A DNA stretch of 64,000 nucleotides from assembly GCF_003966715.1 (NCBI RefSeq), contig NZ_AP018907.1:3274001-3338000 (forward strand). Direction: 5' to 3'. Position 1 is the first letter of the stretch; each line of letters starts with the position of its first letter. Below, piece by piece: positions 56,001-63,905 of the stretch. The position numbers and the translations under genes are program-made. The notes under the pieces are model-generated. The model did not search any database. It was given only the letters and a program-made list of their open reading frames with translations, and was not told the DNA's origin. The stretch comes from Blastochloris tepida. Lineage in GTDB: Bacteria; Pseudomonadota; Alphaproteobacteria; Rhizobiales; Xanthobacteraceae.

Positions 56001-58350
56001 CTGGGTGATGACTTTTGATCGGCTGGCCGACCGCCGCTTGGTAGGCTCCTCGGACCGACGGATCATCCGATACTTCAGCGATCCGCGCTCTGACCATAAT
56101 GTCATTGTCTCAGCGGAAATCGGCGAGGAAGCCCTGGAAGATCGGCTGATGGGCGACCTGCGGGCCGCCCTTCCGTCCGAAAATCGCGAAGTCCTGCTGG
56201 ACATCCTGCGCAGGATTCATCGCGCCTCCGCAACTTTGTCGGGGGCAATCGTCATGCGCGCGGCGCAGAGCGGGAACCACGCCCAGGAACTTCTCGGACT
56301 TGTACTGGCTCAGCGCGAGGTTGAATTACTCGTCGCTTCGGCGGCCGACGACTACAGAATGGCATGGTTCTTCCTCGACGATTTCGCCTCATGGCTGTCT
56401 CTGGACGGCACCAGGGCAGACCTGCTCGGAGTATGCTTCTCCACGACAGCGCGTGGCCCGAGCATCCGGCTGGTGGTGGCGGAGGCGAAGTTCGTCGGGC
56501 AAGCCAACGTGTCGGAGCAGTGCCACAGGTCGCTCGAACAGCTTGCCGCAACCTACGCAACACTGCACCGGCGTCTCGTGGCGCCGGACGGAACCGTGGA
56601 CCCGGCGACGTGGCGCAATCGACTGGCGGACCTCGTACTGGAACACATCGAGCCGTTCGACCAGATCGGCGGACGACATTTCTCCCGTTGGCTCGCCGAT
56701 CTTCGATGCCCGGGAACGCGGCTGGAGATGACCGGGCACTCACTGGTCTTCGTACACGACACAAGTGATGTCGAGGGTGACAACCCGAGAATTCCTGACG
56801 CCGAAGAACCTCGTTCGCAGAGGCGTCCGATCGCTCAGTGGATGCTCGGACGGACCAGTATCGCGACCGCGCTCCGCGGCTTGCTGGCGCCTGACGTCAA
56901 GTCACAGATTTGGACACCTAAGGATTGGCCCGACGACTCCGAACAGACTACGGAAGTCCAGATCCAAGAGACTCCGTCGGTCATGGCCGAGCCTTCACCT
57001 TCAGCCGGTCCCGATGGTCTCGCCGGAATGGAACACGGTTCGGTTAGGTCCGGCGACGGGGGCGATACGCCTGCTGAACGTGAGTTCTGGACGGAAAATG
57101 GGGCGGAACCGTCCGACGGGTTTCCGCCGCTCGCCGCCGGTTGGTTGCCGGAAGTGCATTGGGCCCTGGCGGGAATGGGACGAGCGTTGGCTGGCGATGA
57201 AGGCGATGCATGGCTTCCGGCCCAGGTCAAACAGTTGCAGTCCGCGCTTCAGAAGGAGGGCATGGATGCCCCGGTATTGGCGTCGCGCCTGACGCCCAAT
57301 TCCGGCTTGGTCGACTTGGACGGGCGGTCGGTGACCGTGTCGTGGTTGGAACGGAAGCAGATCGAACTGCTCACCAAGTACAGTCTCGACATCATCAGAA
57401 TCAGCCCAAAGGCGGGCCGTGTCGTTGTCGGACTGCGCCGTCCGAAGCGCACGATTCTCCACCTCGCAGATGCTTGGCGGCGACGCCAATTCGAAGAATC
57501 GGCGCCTGTGTCGAACATGGCACTCATCCTTGGCGAGAAGGAGGACGACGGCTCTCTTTTCTACCTGCCGTTGGGCGCCCCGTTTGGTGACCAGGAACGT
57601 GCGGCGCCGCACACGATCATATCGGGCACAACCGGAAGCGGAAAAGGCATTTTGGCGACCAGCCTCTTGCTGGATGTCTGCGCCTTCAACTCCCCGCGGC
57701 TGGTCGAGATCCACTTGATCGACCCCAAGAAAGGGGTGGACTATGGCTGGGCGCGTCAACTGCCGCACCTGAAAGGCGATATCGTTGCCGAGAAGGCTGA
57801 TGCCGTTGAACTGTTAAAGCGTCTCGTACAGGAAATGGAAGGTCGTTACGAAGTTTTGCGCCAAGCCGGTGTGGCAAATATAGATCAGTTCAACCGTCGT
57901 CAGGGGGTGTCCGCGACCGGACTTATGCCACGCATTCTCGTCTTCTTTGATGAGGTTGCAAACTGGATGCAGGACGAAGACTTCAAAGATGCGGTCGAGC
58001 CGCTCATTAACGAGATTGCCACGAAGTCACGTGCGGCGGGCATTCATTTGTTCATGATCTACCAGCGTGCCGATAATCAGGTCATGACCATGCAACTCCG
58101 GACGAACTTGGGAAACAAACTGGTTCTCCGGCTTGGCGATGAAGGGTCGTCGCGCGTCGCGCTTGGCGAAAAGGGTGCGGAGCGACTTCTCGGCAAGGGT
58201 CACCTCATTGCCAAGTTGGACAGCGACGAAAAAATCTATTGCCAGGTTCCTTTCATTGGCGAGGATGAAGTCCCTCGGCTCGCCGAGGCGATCGGACGCG
58301 GATGGAGGAACGCATCCCTCGGCGGGCAGAGCGGAACGAAGGCGGCCTAA
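52993..58350 (+). CDS. sspH: SspH, giant FtsK-type DNA motor (DptH-like)
   Basis: A 1785-aa protein. The first ~1480 residues are not assigned by motif; the last ~250 are an FtsK/HerA motor: ISGTTGSGKGILATSLLLD near residue 1540, IHLIDPKKGVDYGWA, ILVFFDEVANWMQDE (Walker B) near 1650, SRAAGIHLFMIYQRADNQV, then GAERLLGKGHLI. The pattern is close to the FtsK translocase core. It is the DptH/SspH of the restriction arm, which restricts DNA lacking phosphorothioate. It follows sspG with overlap. Confidence 0.9.
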   Translation: MKSHDLIGKVVAARLSGLLDPPPSSRILFGVLGLAPEVTCAIAREVASLTVSGGRVDVCVHPDLACATIGGARVLDQTATWHRNHADPDVLLTLFSVPAKDVKSVEQSLSHTDRIDDEWLLEDLEPWAAKAMPGADEEQRAHLTAIVRGLIRSGVGFDAHRVAGFVVRLVSHHENDGLTLANAARRALPALRLPCDAGDPRAKLTESAEAELFFRRLQEEAKPALHLQDKDGDPLPRPEIRKRLQSLKEGGQISDEALEALADLISDPCVGDGGWTKSQEKAAEIPWEVTSRLFADDRRREKLTFGEETRRLFDKKFPTCLGQDDIDLLDDLKSDASRPKETYDKFFSEHRERLRVDPKLYRRWEKLVFRKPIETDNLAEGLLRLVERARPDSEEDKDSVLLVRLEDSADLDFWTKEKNTKLCRVLRDRWRGLGELVGPDVRLEFGRCWSENWEAQISARGGEVDSTGKDAVQFHFKAFAVPRATTALGATGAATAKALRAQMIWTPPPEAMITAFPLDLEVLAHGKELVPLLTAHVSANRYDRHGSIQAVDLAKVATIIDVEGASDGRLADPRKQQNRVDENWCRCLNQAVADKIVEESDATALKAAFDSFQAEYTRAIRAMKGGKGLADDALLLQAQRYGELLRALASKARASVCVRDLWAPLLTIGAASLDGLRPGVIVTPWHPLRLAEIAVKARHLADGIRRVVNSPANLAAEVPEYVDNLCQVLSRTYYADVGAAPGPSNVFIAETRQVADVSLLEPPVYGSEEGLADEPAEETVAAFERVVKEYLDLRPHEKASFSTVVMDAESEDLPVLMAESMARRIDGDPTLRCDLVLTHESVGSLRRIYERQNRRIGYEVDASLTSEAARNFLSRLRVAIVNQALLDQVGPKGHDIVVLQDVIARRAEVKWTRATGVGAADILTHMPTAHSRRKPFHKGDTTSGSYLTNPGGPEPVHAYIDALHDVLEGRASEEGDPWLPMQEVQFQSGRVQQVLSKAHRLANWVMTFDRLADRRLVGSSDRRIIRYFSDPRSDHNVIVSAEIGEEALEDRLMGDLRAALPSENREVLLDILRRIHRASATLSGAIVMRAAQSGNHAQELLGLVLAQREVELLVASAADDYRMAWFFLDDFASWLSLDGTRADLLGVCFSTTARGPSIRLVVAEAKFVGQANVSEQCHRSLEQLAATYATLHRRLVAPDGTVDPATWRNRLADLVLEHIEPFDQIGGRHFSRWLADLRCPGTRLEMTGHSLVFVHDTSDVEGDNPRIPDAEEPRSQRRPIAQWMLGRTSIATALRGLLAPDVKSQIWTPKDWPDDSEQTTEVQIQETPSVMAEPSPSAGPDGLAGMEHGSVRSGDGGDTPAEREFWTENGAEPSDGFPPLAAGWLPEVHWALAGMGRALAGDEGDAWLPAQVKQLQSALQKEGMDAPVLASRLTPNSGLVDLDGRSVTVSWLERKQIELLTKYSLDIIRISPKAGRVVVGLRRPKRTILHLADAWRRRQFEESAPVSNMALILGEKEDDGSLFYLPLGAPFGDQERAAPHTIISGTTGSGKGILATSLLLDVCAFNSPRLVEIHLIDPKKGVDYGWARQLPHLKGDIVAEKADAVELLKRLVQEMEGRYEVLRQAGVANIDQFNRRQGVSATGLMPRILVFFDEVANWMQDEDFKDAVEPLINEIATKSRAAGIHLFMIYQRADNQVMTMQLRTNLGNKLVLRLGDEGSSRVALGEKGAERLLGKGHLIAKLDSDEKIYCQVPFIGEDEVPRLAEAIGRGWRNASLGGQSGTKAA

Positions 58351-58352
58351 AC

Positions 58353-60374
58353 ATGGCGTCCCAACGCCTTCTCCGCACCCCAAGCGGGAAGCGTGTTGGA
58401 GGGGCCGTCTATCTACATTCCAGCGCGATTGACGCTGATTCGCGCACCATCGTGGACCAAGCCGTCACCTTGGCGGGCGGCTTTCAATGGAACGTGGCGA
58501 AGATCTCGCGTGGGGCGGTTTCGCTGCTTCTCTATGAGGACTTTGACGTCGTAGCGTTCCCAGCCCTGCTGGCTTCGTTTAAAGTCGACCTGAGAAGCGG
58601 CAAGACCTCCGAGACGGACTATAGCAGGCGCCCAAACCCGCCCATTCTGCACCGGAAGGAACTACTGCTACCCGAAGATGACCCGAGACGTCCAAGGTTC
58701 GCGGCGCTGACACGGACCGCGGAGGAGCACGGCTTGTTTGCAGAGCCGTCGCGAATCGGCACCCGCCGGCAGTGGTTGGACCTTCTCTCTTTGAAGGGGC
58801 TTCGGATCGAGGGGCAAGCGCTGGTCCCTCAAGGCGCCGAAAGCGTCGCGGTGGCCAGACACAAGACTGCCATCACGCGGCGCGACTTATCGCAGCCGAT
58901 GCAACTGGCTATCGCCCACGGTGTACTGCCGTCGGGAAACTCCGTGTTCGACTATGGATGCGGCCTTGGCGACGACGTGGCGGCGCTTTCGGCGGCGGGT
59001 TTCGAAGCGTTTGGCTGGGATCCGCACCACATGCCCGAAGGGCCCCGCCGACCAGCTGACCTAGTGAATCTCGGCTTTGTCCTGAATGTCGTCGAGGACC
59101 GGCATGAGCGCACGGAGACGCTGCGGGCGGCTTGGTCTTTCGCACGGCGCGCCATGGTCGTCGCCGTCATGGTCATGGGAAAGGGCGACCTTGCCAATCT
59201 ACGTCCCTACCGGGATGGACATCTGACTTCACGCGGAACCTTCCAGAAGTACTTTGGACAACAGGAACTCCGGGATTTCATCCAGGATGAGTTGGGCGAA
59301 GCGCCGCTCGCCCTGGGCTCTGGAGTGTTCGCCGTGTTTCGGGACAAGGATCTGGAACAGGAGGTTCTGTTCCGGCGTCGGTCCCGAGTGATCAGTCGTC
59401 CGATCGGGATGCGCCCGCCTGAGCGGGAACGTCCCAGAACAAGGGCGCCTCAGATCGACCTGCCCGAACGAATCCGTCCAGAGTTGGAGATCCTTTGGGC
59501 AGCAATGCTGCGGCAGGGACGCCCCCTCGACGCCGAAGAATTCCCAGGAACACTGCGCGAGCGCCTGAAGGCGGTGAGAATTTCCTCGGGGCGCGCCACC
59601 GATTTGTGCCTATCGGACCTATTCGATCAGGAGGAACTCGCGGTCTCGGCCGCTGGGCGCCGCGAGGACTTGCTGGTGCGTTTCGCCATGTTGATGTTCC
59701 CCGGCGCACCGCGCTACGCGACGCTTGCCCGATCTCTCCAGCGTGACGTCAAGACATTCTTCGGCAGTCATGCCGCCGCCCTTGAAGAGGCTCGGCGTCT
59801 CATGTTTTCGGCCGGGAAGCCGGATAGCATGCGTGAAGGAGTCGATGCCGCTATTTCAGCGGGTTTGGGGGCGATGCGGGACGAGGAGACCTTCCGTTTC
59901 GCGGTGCCGGTGCTTGACCGATTGCCGCCAGTCGTCCGGCTTCGGGTTCTTTGCGGCGGACTTCTCCGGGGCGGTGTCGAGGGCGCCGACTTCGTCGACA
60001 TGAAAGTCGCGGCGCCACGCCTCACTTTCATCCAATGCCTCGACGCTTCCTCGCGATTGCCGGTCATCCTGGAGAAGACGCGGATCGACCTTGGGCGAAC
60101 CAGCACCAATGTCGATCGCCCTGATGGCATCGCGCTTTATTTGAAGGGCCGCTATTTGCCCGTGGATGCTCCGGACCGGGAGGAGCAGATGAAGTTCGAC
60201 AGCAAGCTGCTAGCTGCGGGAATCGTGACGCCTGACGGCAAGGGGCCGCGCATTGCGGAACTCCATGAGTTTTTAAGGAAGCGTCGCGACGCACAGCCTA
60301 GGGCCGTAGGGGAAACTCCCTGCATTGAAGATTTTACGTGTGCGCCGGGTTCAGCAACGAATAATCACGAGTAA
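58353..60374 (+). CDS. Phosphorothioation-associated putative methyltransferase
   Basis: A 673-aa protein starting 2 bases after sspH. SVFDYGCGLGDDVAALSAAGF near residue 198 is a class I SAM-binding motif I, and LVNLGFVLNVVEDRHERTETL follows as in the methyltransferase family found next to dnd and ssp clusters. The N-terminal region (GKRVGGAVYLH, LLYEDFDVVAFPAL) and the C-terminal 380 residues are large and unassigned. Target and role are unknown. ATG at 58353 is chosen over the open frame in sspH. Last gene of the operon. Confidence 0.85.
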   Translation: MASQRLLRTPSGKRVGGAVYLHSSAIDADSRTIVDQAVTLAGGFQWNVAKISRGAVSLLLYEDFDVVAFPALLASFKVDLRSGKTSETDYSRRPNPPILHRKELLLPEDDPRRPRFAALTRTAEEHGLFAEPSRIGTRRQWLDLLSLKGLRIEGQALVPQGAESVAVARHKTAITRRDLSQPMQLAIAHGVLPSGNSVFDYGCGLGDDVAALSAAGFEAFGWDPHHMPEGPRRPADLVNLGFVLNVVEDRHERTETLRAAWSFARRAMVVAVMVMGKGDLANLRPYRDGHLTSRGTFQKYFGQQELRDFIQDELGEAPLALGSGVFAVFRDKDLEQEVLFRRRSRVISRPIGMRPPERERPRTRAPQIDLPERIRPELEILWAAMLRQGRPLDAEEFPGTLRERLKAVRISSGRATDLCLSDLFDQEELAVSAAGRREDLLVRFAMLMFPGAPRYATLARSLQRDVKTFFGSHAAALEEARRLMFSAGKPDSMREGVDAAISAGLGAMRDEETFRFAVPVLDRLPPVVRLRVLCGGLLRGGVEGADFVDMKVAAPRLTFIQCLDASSRLPVILEKTRIDLGRTSTNVDRPDGIALYLKGRYLPVDAPDREEQMKFDSKLLAAGIVTPDGKGPRIAELHEFLRKRRDAQPRAVGETPCIEDFTCAPGSATNNHE

Positions 60375-60863
60375 GGGTGCGGAATCGAGGGCACTCAAAT
60401 TGATTTTTCAGGGATTCGATGATTACAACATTCCCCATCACCATGACTGTCAGCGGCTTGAGCGACGAACAGAGGTCTGCTGATAATATGATTATTTTAC
60501 ATACTGAAATTGAATAACAATGAATATTTTGCCGCCATTTTGGACGCCTAAATTCACCAGAAATGGTTATGTTTAGAAAAAGCAGGAAATATATACATAT
60601 TTTATTCTTTTAATACGCGCATCCTCCAATCGTCCGCCGTGCTCGGCGACGCCTGTTCTCGCACCAAAAATCCTGATCAAATCCGAGTTATCCACAGCCC
60701 GCGTCGGCAATCGAGCGATTTCAGGCTGCGGAGGTGCCCCTTTGGACGTCTCCGCCGACGCTCCCCGGGCCTTGCCAGGTGGAACAGAGAGGTGGTACAG
60801 ATGGCCATCCGCCGGAGCCGAAAAACCTTGAGTTTTCAATGGTTACCGGGGACCGCGCGGGAG
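60375..60863. other. AT-rich right end of the island
   Basis: 489 bases with no convincing gene. The AT-rich part 60375-60625 could hold the operon terminator, but no strong hairpin was seen. Near 60800 a frame starts after GAGGTGGTACAG with ATGGCCATCCGCC, faintly like the start of the truncated integrase gene at the other end (GGTGGTACAAAG, then GCGATGGCGCG), then runs into the att core. Confidence 0.45.
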
Positions 60864-60880
60864 TCCCTCCCTCTCCGCCA
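60864..60880 (+). repeat. Right attachment core (att)
   Basis: TCCCTCCCTCTCCGCCA, identical to 33490-33506 at the tRNA-Ser 3' end. Bases on each side differ between copies, so the shared core is exactly 17 bp. Confidence 0.82.
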
Positions 60881-61006
60881 TTGGCCCGACTGTCCTCCCG
60901 GGCGAGACATGGCCGTCGAATATCGCCTCGTCAGCAAGCCGCACTGCAAATCGCCGGTTCCACGCTGTCGTTCGATCGATTCCGGCCCAGCGATGGGCTG
61001 ATGCAG

Positions 61007-61014
61007 TGTAGCAA
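61007..61014 (+). repeat. IS66 target-site duplication, left
   Basis: TGTAGCAA immediately before the left inverted repeat; identical to 63802-63809. Confidence 0.95.
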
Positions 61015-61047
61015 GTATCCCTCCGGCGTGGGCCGCAGGTGGGGCGC

Positions 61048-61290
61048 TTACGGCTCTGAAGGTCCGAGGAGCGCCGGGTTTGCTTTGTGGATTTTGATGA
61101 GTTCGACCAGGGTCTCGATTCCGAAGTCGGTGAACGCCCTGACGGCGGCGTCGCCGACGCCGTAGACCCAGATGATGCCGTCCTCGACGTCCATTTCGTT
61201 GGCGACCTGGTGCAGCCAATCTTCGTCTTCGCCGAGGTCCTCGGCGACGCGAGCGATCGTGGTGACGCGGGAGACCTTGTTGACGTGCAT
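61048..61290 (-). CDS. Small passenger ORF of the IS66 element
   Basis: An 80-aa protein, MHVNKVSRVTTIARVAEDLG, then EDWLHQVANEMDVEDGIIWVYGV and FTDFGIETLVELI. It starts 3 bases after tnpC ends, within the IS, so it is part of the transposon operon. Similar small proteins accompany IS66 copies in rhizobia; the function is unknown. Confidence 0.75.
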   Translation of the reverse strand: MHVNKVSRVTTIARVAEDLGEDEDWLHQVANEMDVEDGIIWVYGVGDAAVRAFTDFGIETLVELIKIHKANPALLGPSEP

Positions 61291-61292
61291 GC

Positions 61293-62942
61293 TCACGCCG
61301 CCCGAGCGGAGAGTGCCGAGGGCCGTGGCGCCCAATTCCAGGGCAGGAGGTCATCGAGCCTATGCGCCGGGTGGCTTGGCAGGCGCGCCAGGACGTCGGC
61401 CAGCCAGGCCTGCGGATCGATGCCGTTCATCTTGGCCGTGACAATCAGGCTGTACATGGCGGCGGCGCGGTGCCCGCCCCGATCGGACCCGCAGAACAGC
61501 CACGACTTGCGACCAAGAGCGATGCCGCGAAGCCCGCGTTCGGCGGCGTTGTTCGACAGGCAAACCCGCCCATCCTCGAGGAACAGCGTGAAGCTCGCCC
61601 AGCGCTTCAGGATGTAATTGAACGCCTTGGCGAGGTCGTGCCCGCGCGCGAGCTTGGCAAGCTCCTCGCGCATGTGGCGATGAAGATCCTCGACCAGGGG
61701 GCGGCTTCGCTCCTGGCGAACGGCGAGGCGCTGCTGCGCGCTGGTGCCGGTGATCGACCGCTCGATCTCGAACAGCTCGTCGATCCGGCGCACCATCTCG
61801 ATGGCGATCGGCGAGAGCACGGCGTCCGTCCTGCCGGCGGCCCGGCGCCGCGCCGTCCCCTCGATGTCGGCCATGGCGAAGAACGGCCGCCGCGCGTGGG
61901 CCCAACAGGCCGCCTCCCGGATCGGCCCAGGGGCGCGTCCGACCAGGTAGAGCGGGGCGTAGCCGTCATAGGCGTCGGCCTGCAGGATGCCCGCGTAGCC
62001 GGCGAGATGCCCCTGGGGGTGCTCGCCCCGGCGGTCGCGCGAATAGTAGAACATCGCCGCCGGAGGATCGGTGCCGCCGAAGGGCCGGTCGTCGCGGACA
62101 TAGACCCAGCAGCGCCCGGTGTCGGTCTTGCCCTTGGCCAGCACCGGCACGGTCGTGTCATCCGCGTGCAGCCGCTCTGCCGCCATCACATGAGCCTCCA
62201 GGCGGCGGAGCAGCGGAGCGAGCTCGCTGCAGACCGCCCCCACGGCGTCCGCCATCGTCGACAGCGCGATCGGCACGCCCTCCAGCGCGTAACGCTCGGC
62301 CTGCCGGTTCAGCGGCTGATGCTGGCCGAACTTGTCGACCATGATCATGGCCAGCAGGCTGGGACCGGCCCAGCCCCGCGGGATGCTATGGAACGGCGCC
62401 GGCGCCTGGGAGACCGTCTCGCAGTCGCGGCAGCTGAACCTCTCCCGCACCGTCTCGATCACCTTCCACTGGCGCGGGATCACCTCCAGCGTCCGCGTCA
62501 CGTCCTCGCCGATCTTGCGCAGCCGCGTGCCGCCACAGCACGCGCAGGCCGCCGGGGGATCGATCACCACGCGCTCCCGCGGCAGATGCTCGGGGAAGGT
62601 CTGGCGCTCGGCGCGCTTGCGGGTAAAGCCCCGCACGGTCGTCGTCTGGGCGGCGGCCTGTTCGGCCGCGCGTTCGTCCTCGGTCGCGCCCGCTTCGAGC
62701 TCCTCGAACGCCAGCGCCAGCTGCTCGATCAGCCGTGCCGCACGTTCCGACCGCTGGCCGTAAATCTGCCGCTCGAGCTTGGCGATCTGCAGCTTCTGAT
62801 AGGCGATCAGCGCCTGATCTTCCGAGGCCTTGGCGCGCGCCACCGCAAGGTCTGCGGCGACCTCCAGCGTCTTTGCGCGCTCAGCCGCCAACGCCTCCTT
62901 CAGCGCGGCGAGTTCGGCGGCAGCATCACCATCGGCGTCCAT
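61293..62942 (-). CDS. tnpC: IS66 transposase (TnpC)
   Basis: A 549-aa IS66 transposase. A coiled-coil N-terminus (AALKEALAAERAKTLEV) and the zinc-finger part (ACACCGG, then FSCRDCETVSQAP) lead to the catalytic DDE region: AERLHADDTTVPVL (first Asp), LQADAYDGYAPLY (second) and NAAERGLRGIALGRKSWLF (Glu). ATG at 62942 is chosen over a longer frame. It lies downstream of tnpB. Confidence 0.96.
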   Translation of the reverse strand: MDADGDAAAELAALKEALAAERAKTLEVAADLAVARAKASEDQALIAYQKLQIAKLERQIYGQRSERAARLIEQLALAFEELEAGATEDERAAEQAAAQTTTVRGFTRKRAERQTFPEHLPRERVVIDPPAACACCGGTRLRKIGEDVTRTLEVIPRQWKVIETVRERFSCRDCETVSQAPAPFHSIPRGWAGPSLLAMIMVDKFGQHQPLNRQAERYALEGVPIALSTMADAVGAVCSELAPLLRRLEAHVMAAERLHADDTTVPVLAKGKTDTGRCWVYVRDDRPFGGTDPPAAMFYYSRDRRGEHPQGHLAGYAGILQADAYDGYAPLYLVGRAPGPIREAACWAHARRPFFAMADIEGTARRRAAGRTDAVLSPIAIEMVRRIDELFEIERSITGTSAQQRLAVRQERSRPLVEDLHRHMREELAKLARGHDLAKAFNYILKRWASFTLFLEDGRVCLSNNAAERGLRGIALGRKSWLFCGSDRGGHRAAAMYSLIVTAKMNGIDPQAWLADVLARLPSHPAHRLDDLLPWNWAPRPSALSARAA

Positions 62943-63010
62943 GCATCCTATGGAATCACATCTTCGCCGCGGTGTGACGTGCAAAGTGGAGCGTCGCCGC
63001 AATTATTTGA

Positions 63011-63358
63011 TCAGCCCGCGCTCTGCGGCCGCCATGTGTGCTGGGGATTGCGCCAGTCGATCGCCTCGAGCAGATAACTCATTTGCGCCGCCGTCAGCGC
63101 CACCGCGCCGTCGACCGTGGCCGGCCACACGAAGCGCCCGCGGTCGAGCCGCTTGGCGTAGAGCGACAAGCCGATGCCGTCGTGCCACAACGCCTTGATC
63201 AAGGTCCCGGCGCGGCCCCGGAACACGAAGACGTCGCCGCCGAACGGGTCGCGGCCGAGCCCTTCCTGCACCAGCAGCGCCAGGCCCTGCATGCCCTTGC
63301 GCATGTCCGTATGTCCGGTCGCGATCCAGATCCGCACGCCCGCCGGAACCGGGATCAT
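63011..63358 (-). CDS. tnpB: IS66 accessory protein TnpB
   Basis: A 115-aa protein, VRIWIATGHTDMRKGMQGLALLVQ, DPFGGDVFVFRGRAGTLIKALWHDG and LYAKRLDRGRF, the Orf2 signature of IS66. Overlaps tnpA by 4 bases (ATGA). Confidence 0.96.
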   Translation of the reverse strand: MIPVPAGVRIWIATGHTDMRKGMQGLALLVQEGLGRDPFGGDVFVFRGRAGTLIKALWHDGIGLSLYAKRLDRGRFVWPATVDGAVALTAAQMSYLLEAIDWRNPQHTWRPQSAG

Positions 63359-63705
63359 CGCAGCGCCTTGAGGGTTGCCGTCACCAACGCCGCCGGCGCA
63401 GACGCGCCGATCTCAACCCGCACGCCGCCGGCCAATTCCACGACGATCGCGGCGCCGTCTTCCCTCGTGGCCGCGGCCGTCCCACCGGCCTCCACGACGA
63501 TCGCGCGGGCGAACCCAACCCCGCTCGTCCCGTCGCCAACCTCGTGCCGCCATTTGTAGATCAGGCTGGTCGATACCCCGTAGCGCCGTGCTACGTCCGC
63601 CACGATCGCCTCCGGCGCAAACGCCGCCGCCACGATCTCCCGCCGTTCCTCGCCGCTCCACCGCCGGCGCCGCTCCGGCCCCGTCAGCACCGTCATCTGG
63701 CTCAT
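63355..63705 (-). CDS. tnpA: IS66 accessory protein TnpA
   Basis: A 116-aa protein with RRRRWSGEERREIVAAAF and VADVARRYGVSTSLIYKWRHE, an HTH of the Orf1 type. The start is ATG at 63705 (MSQMTVL). A 12-bp inverted repeat (GCGCTCTTACG / CGTAAGAGCGC) lies just upstream at 63709-63737, probably in the IS promoter. Confidence 0.94.
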   Translation of the reverse strand: MSQMTVLTGPERRRRWSGEERREIVAAAFAPEAIVADVARRYGVSTSLIYKWRHEVGDGTSGVGFARAIVVEAGGTAAATREDGAAIVVELAGGVRVEIGASAPAALVTATLKALR

Positions 63706-63801
63706 GCTGCGCTCTTACGCGCGCTCGTAAGAGCGCTCCTATGCGCGCAGCATCCGCGAAGCGCGAGGTCCCACACAAGGCGGCCCACGCCGGAGGGATA
63801 C

Positions 63802-63809
63802 TGTAGCAA
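63802..63809 (+). repeat. IS66 target-site duplication, right
   Basis: TGTAGCAA directly after the right inverted repeat, matching 61007-61014. Confidence 0.95.
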
Positions 63810-63905
63810 CGGCCGTTCACAAACTTCTTGGGGCCAGCAGCCTCTTGTCGCCGGCAATGTCGGGCCCGAATCCTTTTCCGTCATTCCATCCGCCATATTG
63901 CGCGC

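Larger units (their letters stand above)
33507..60880. mobile_element. Genomic island inserted at tRNA-Ser(GGA)
   Basis: About 27.4 kb between exact 17-bp copies of the tRNA 3' end. It contains two integrase genes at the left end, excisionase-like HTH proteins, an AAA+ protease operon and the phosphorothioate defence operon. Gene style and GC differ from the flanking chromosome, with strongly AT-rich patches at 37200-38700 and 60370-60700. No conjugation genes were found, so it is not self-transmissible as seen. Confidence 0.82.
61015..63801. mobile_element. Complete IS66-family insertion sequence
   Basis: 2787 bases bounded by 22-bp inverted repeats starting GTATCCCTCCGGCG (61015-61036 and 63780-63801) and flanked by the 8-bp duplication TGTAGCAA. 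It holds tnpA, tnpB and tnpC on the minus strand and a small extra ORF at the far end. All reading frames are intact. It sits 134 bases outside the right att site. Confidence 0.96.

Noticed and set aside
43345..60374. Classical DndABCDE or BREX system
   Set aside because: DndB, DndD and DndE are absent, and the DUF4007 plus PP-loop pair specifies Ssp. BREX was considered for the large ATPase and the methyltransferase, but no BrxZ/PglZ or Lon-like gene is present in the operon.
60800..60880. A gene starting at ATG near 60800
   Set aside because: A short basic frame running into the att core, without a family; at most a remnant resembling the integrase gene start.
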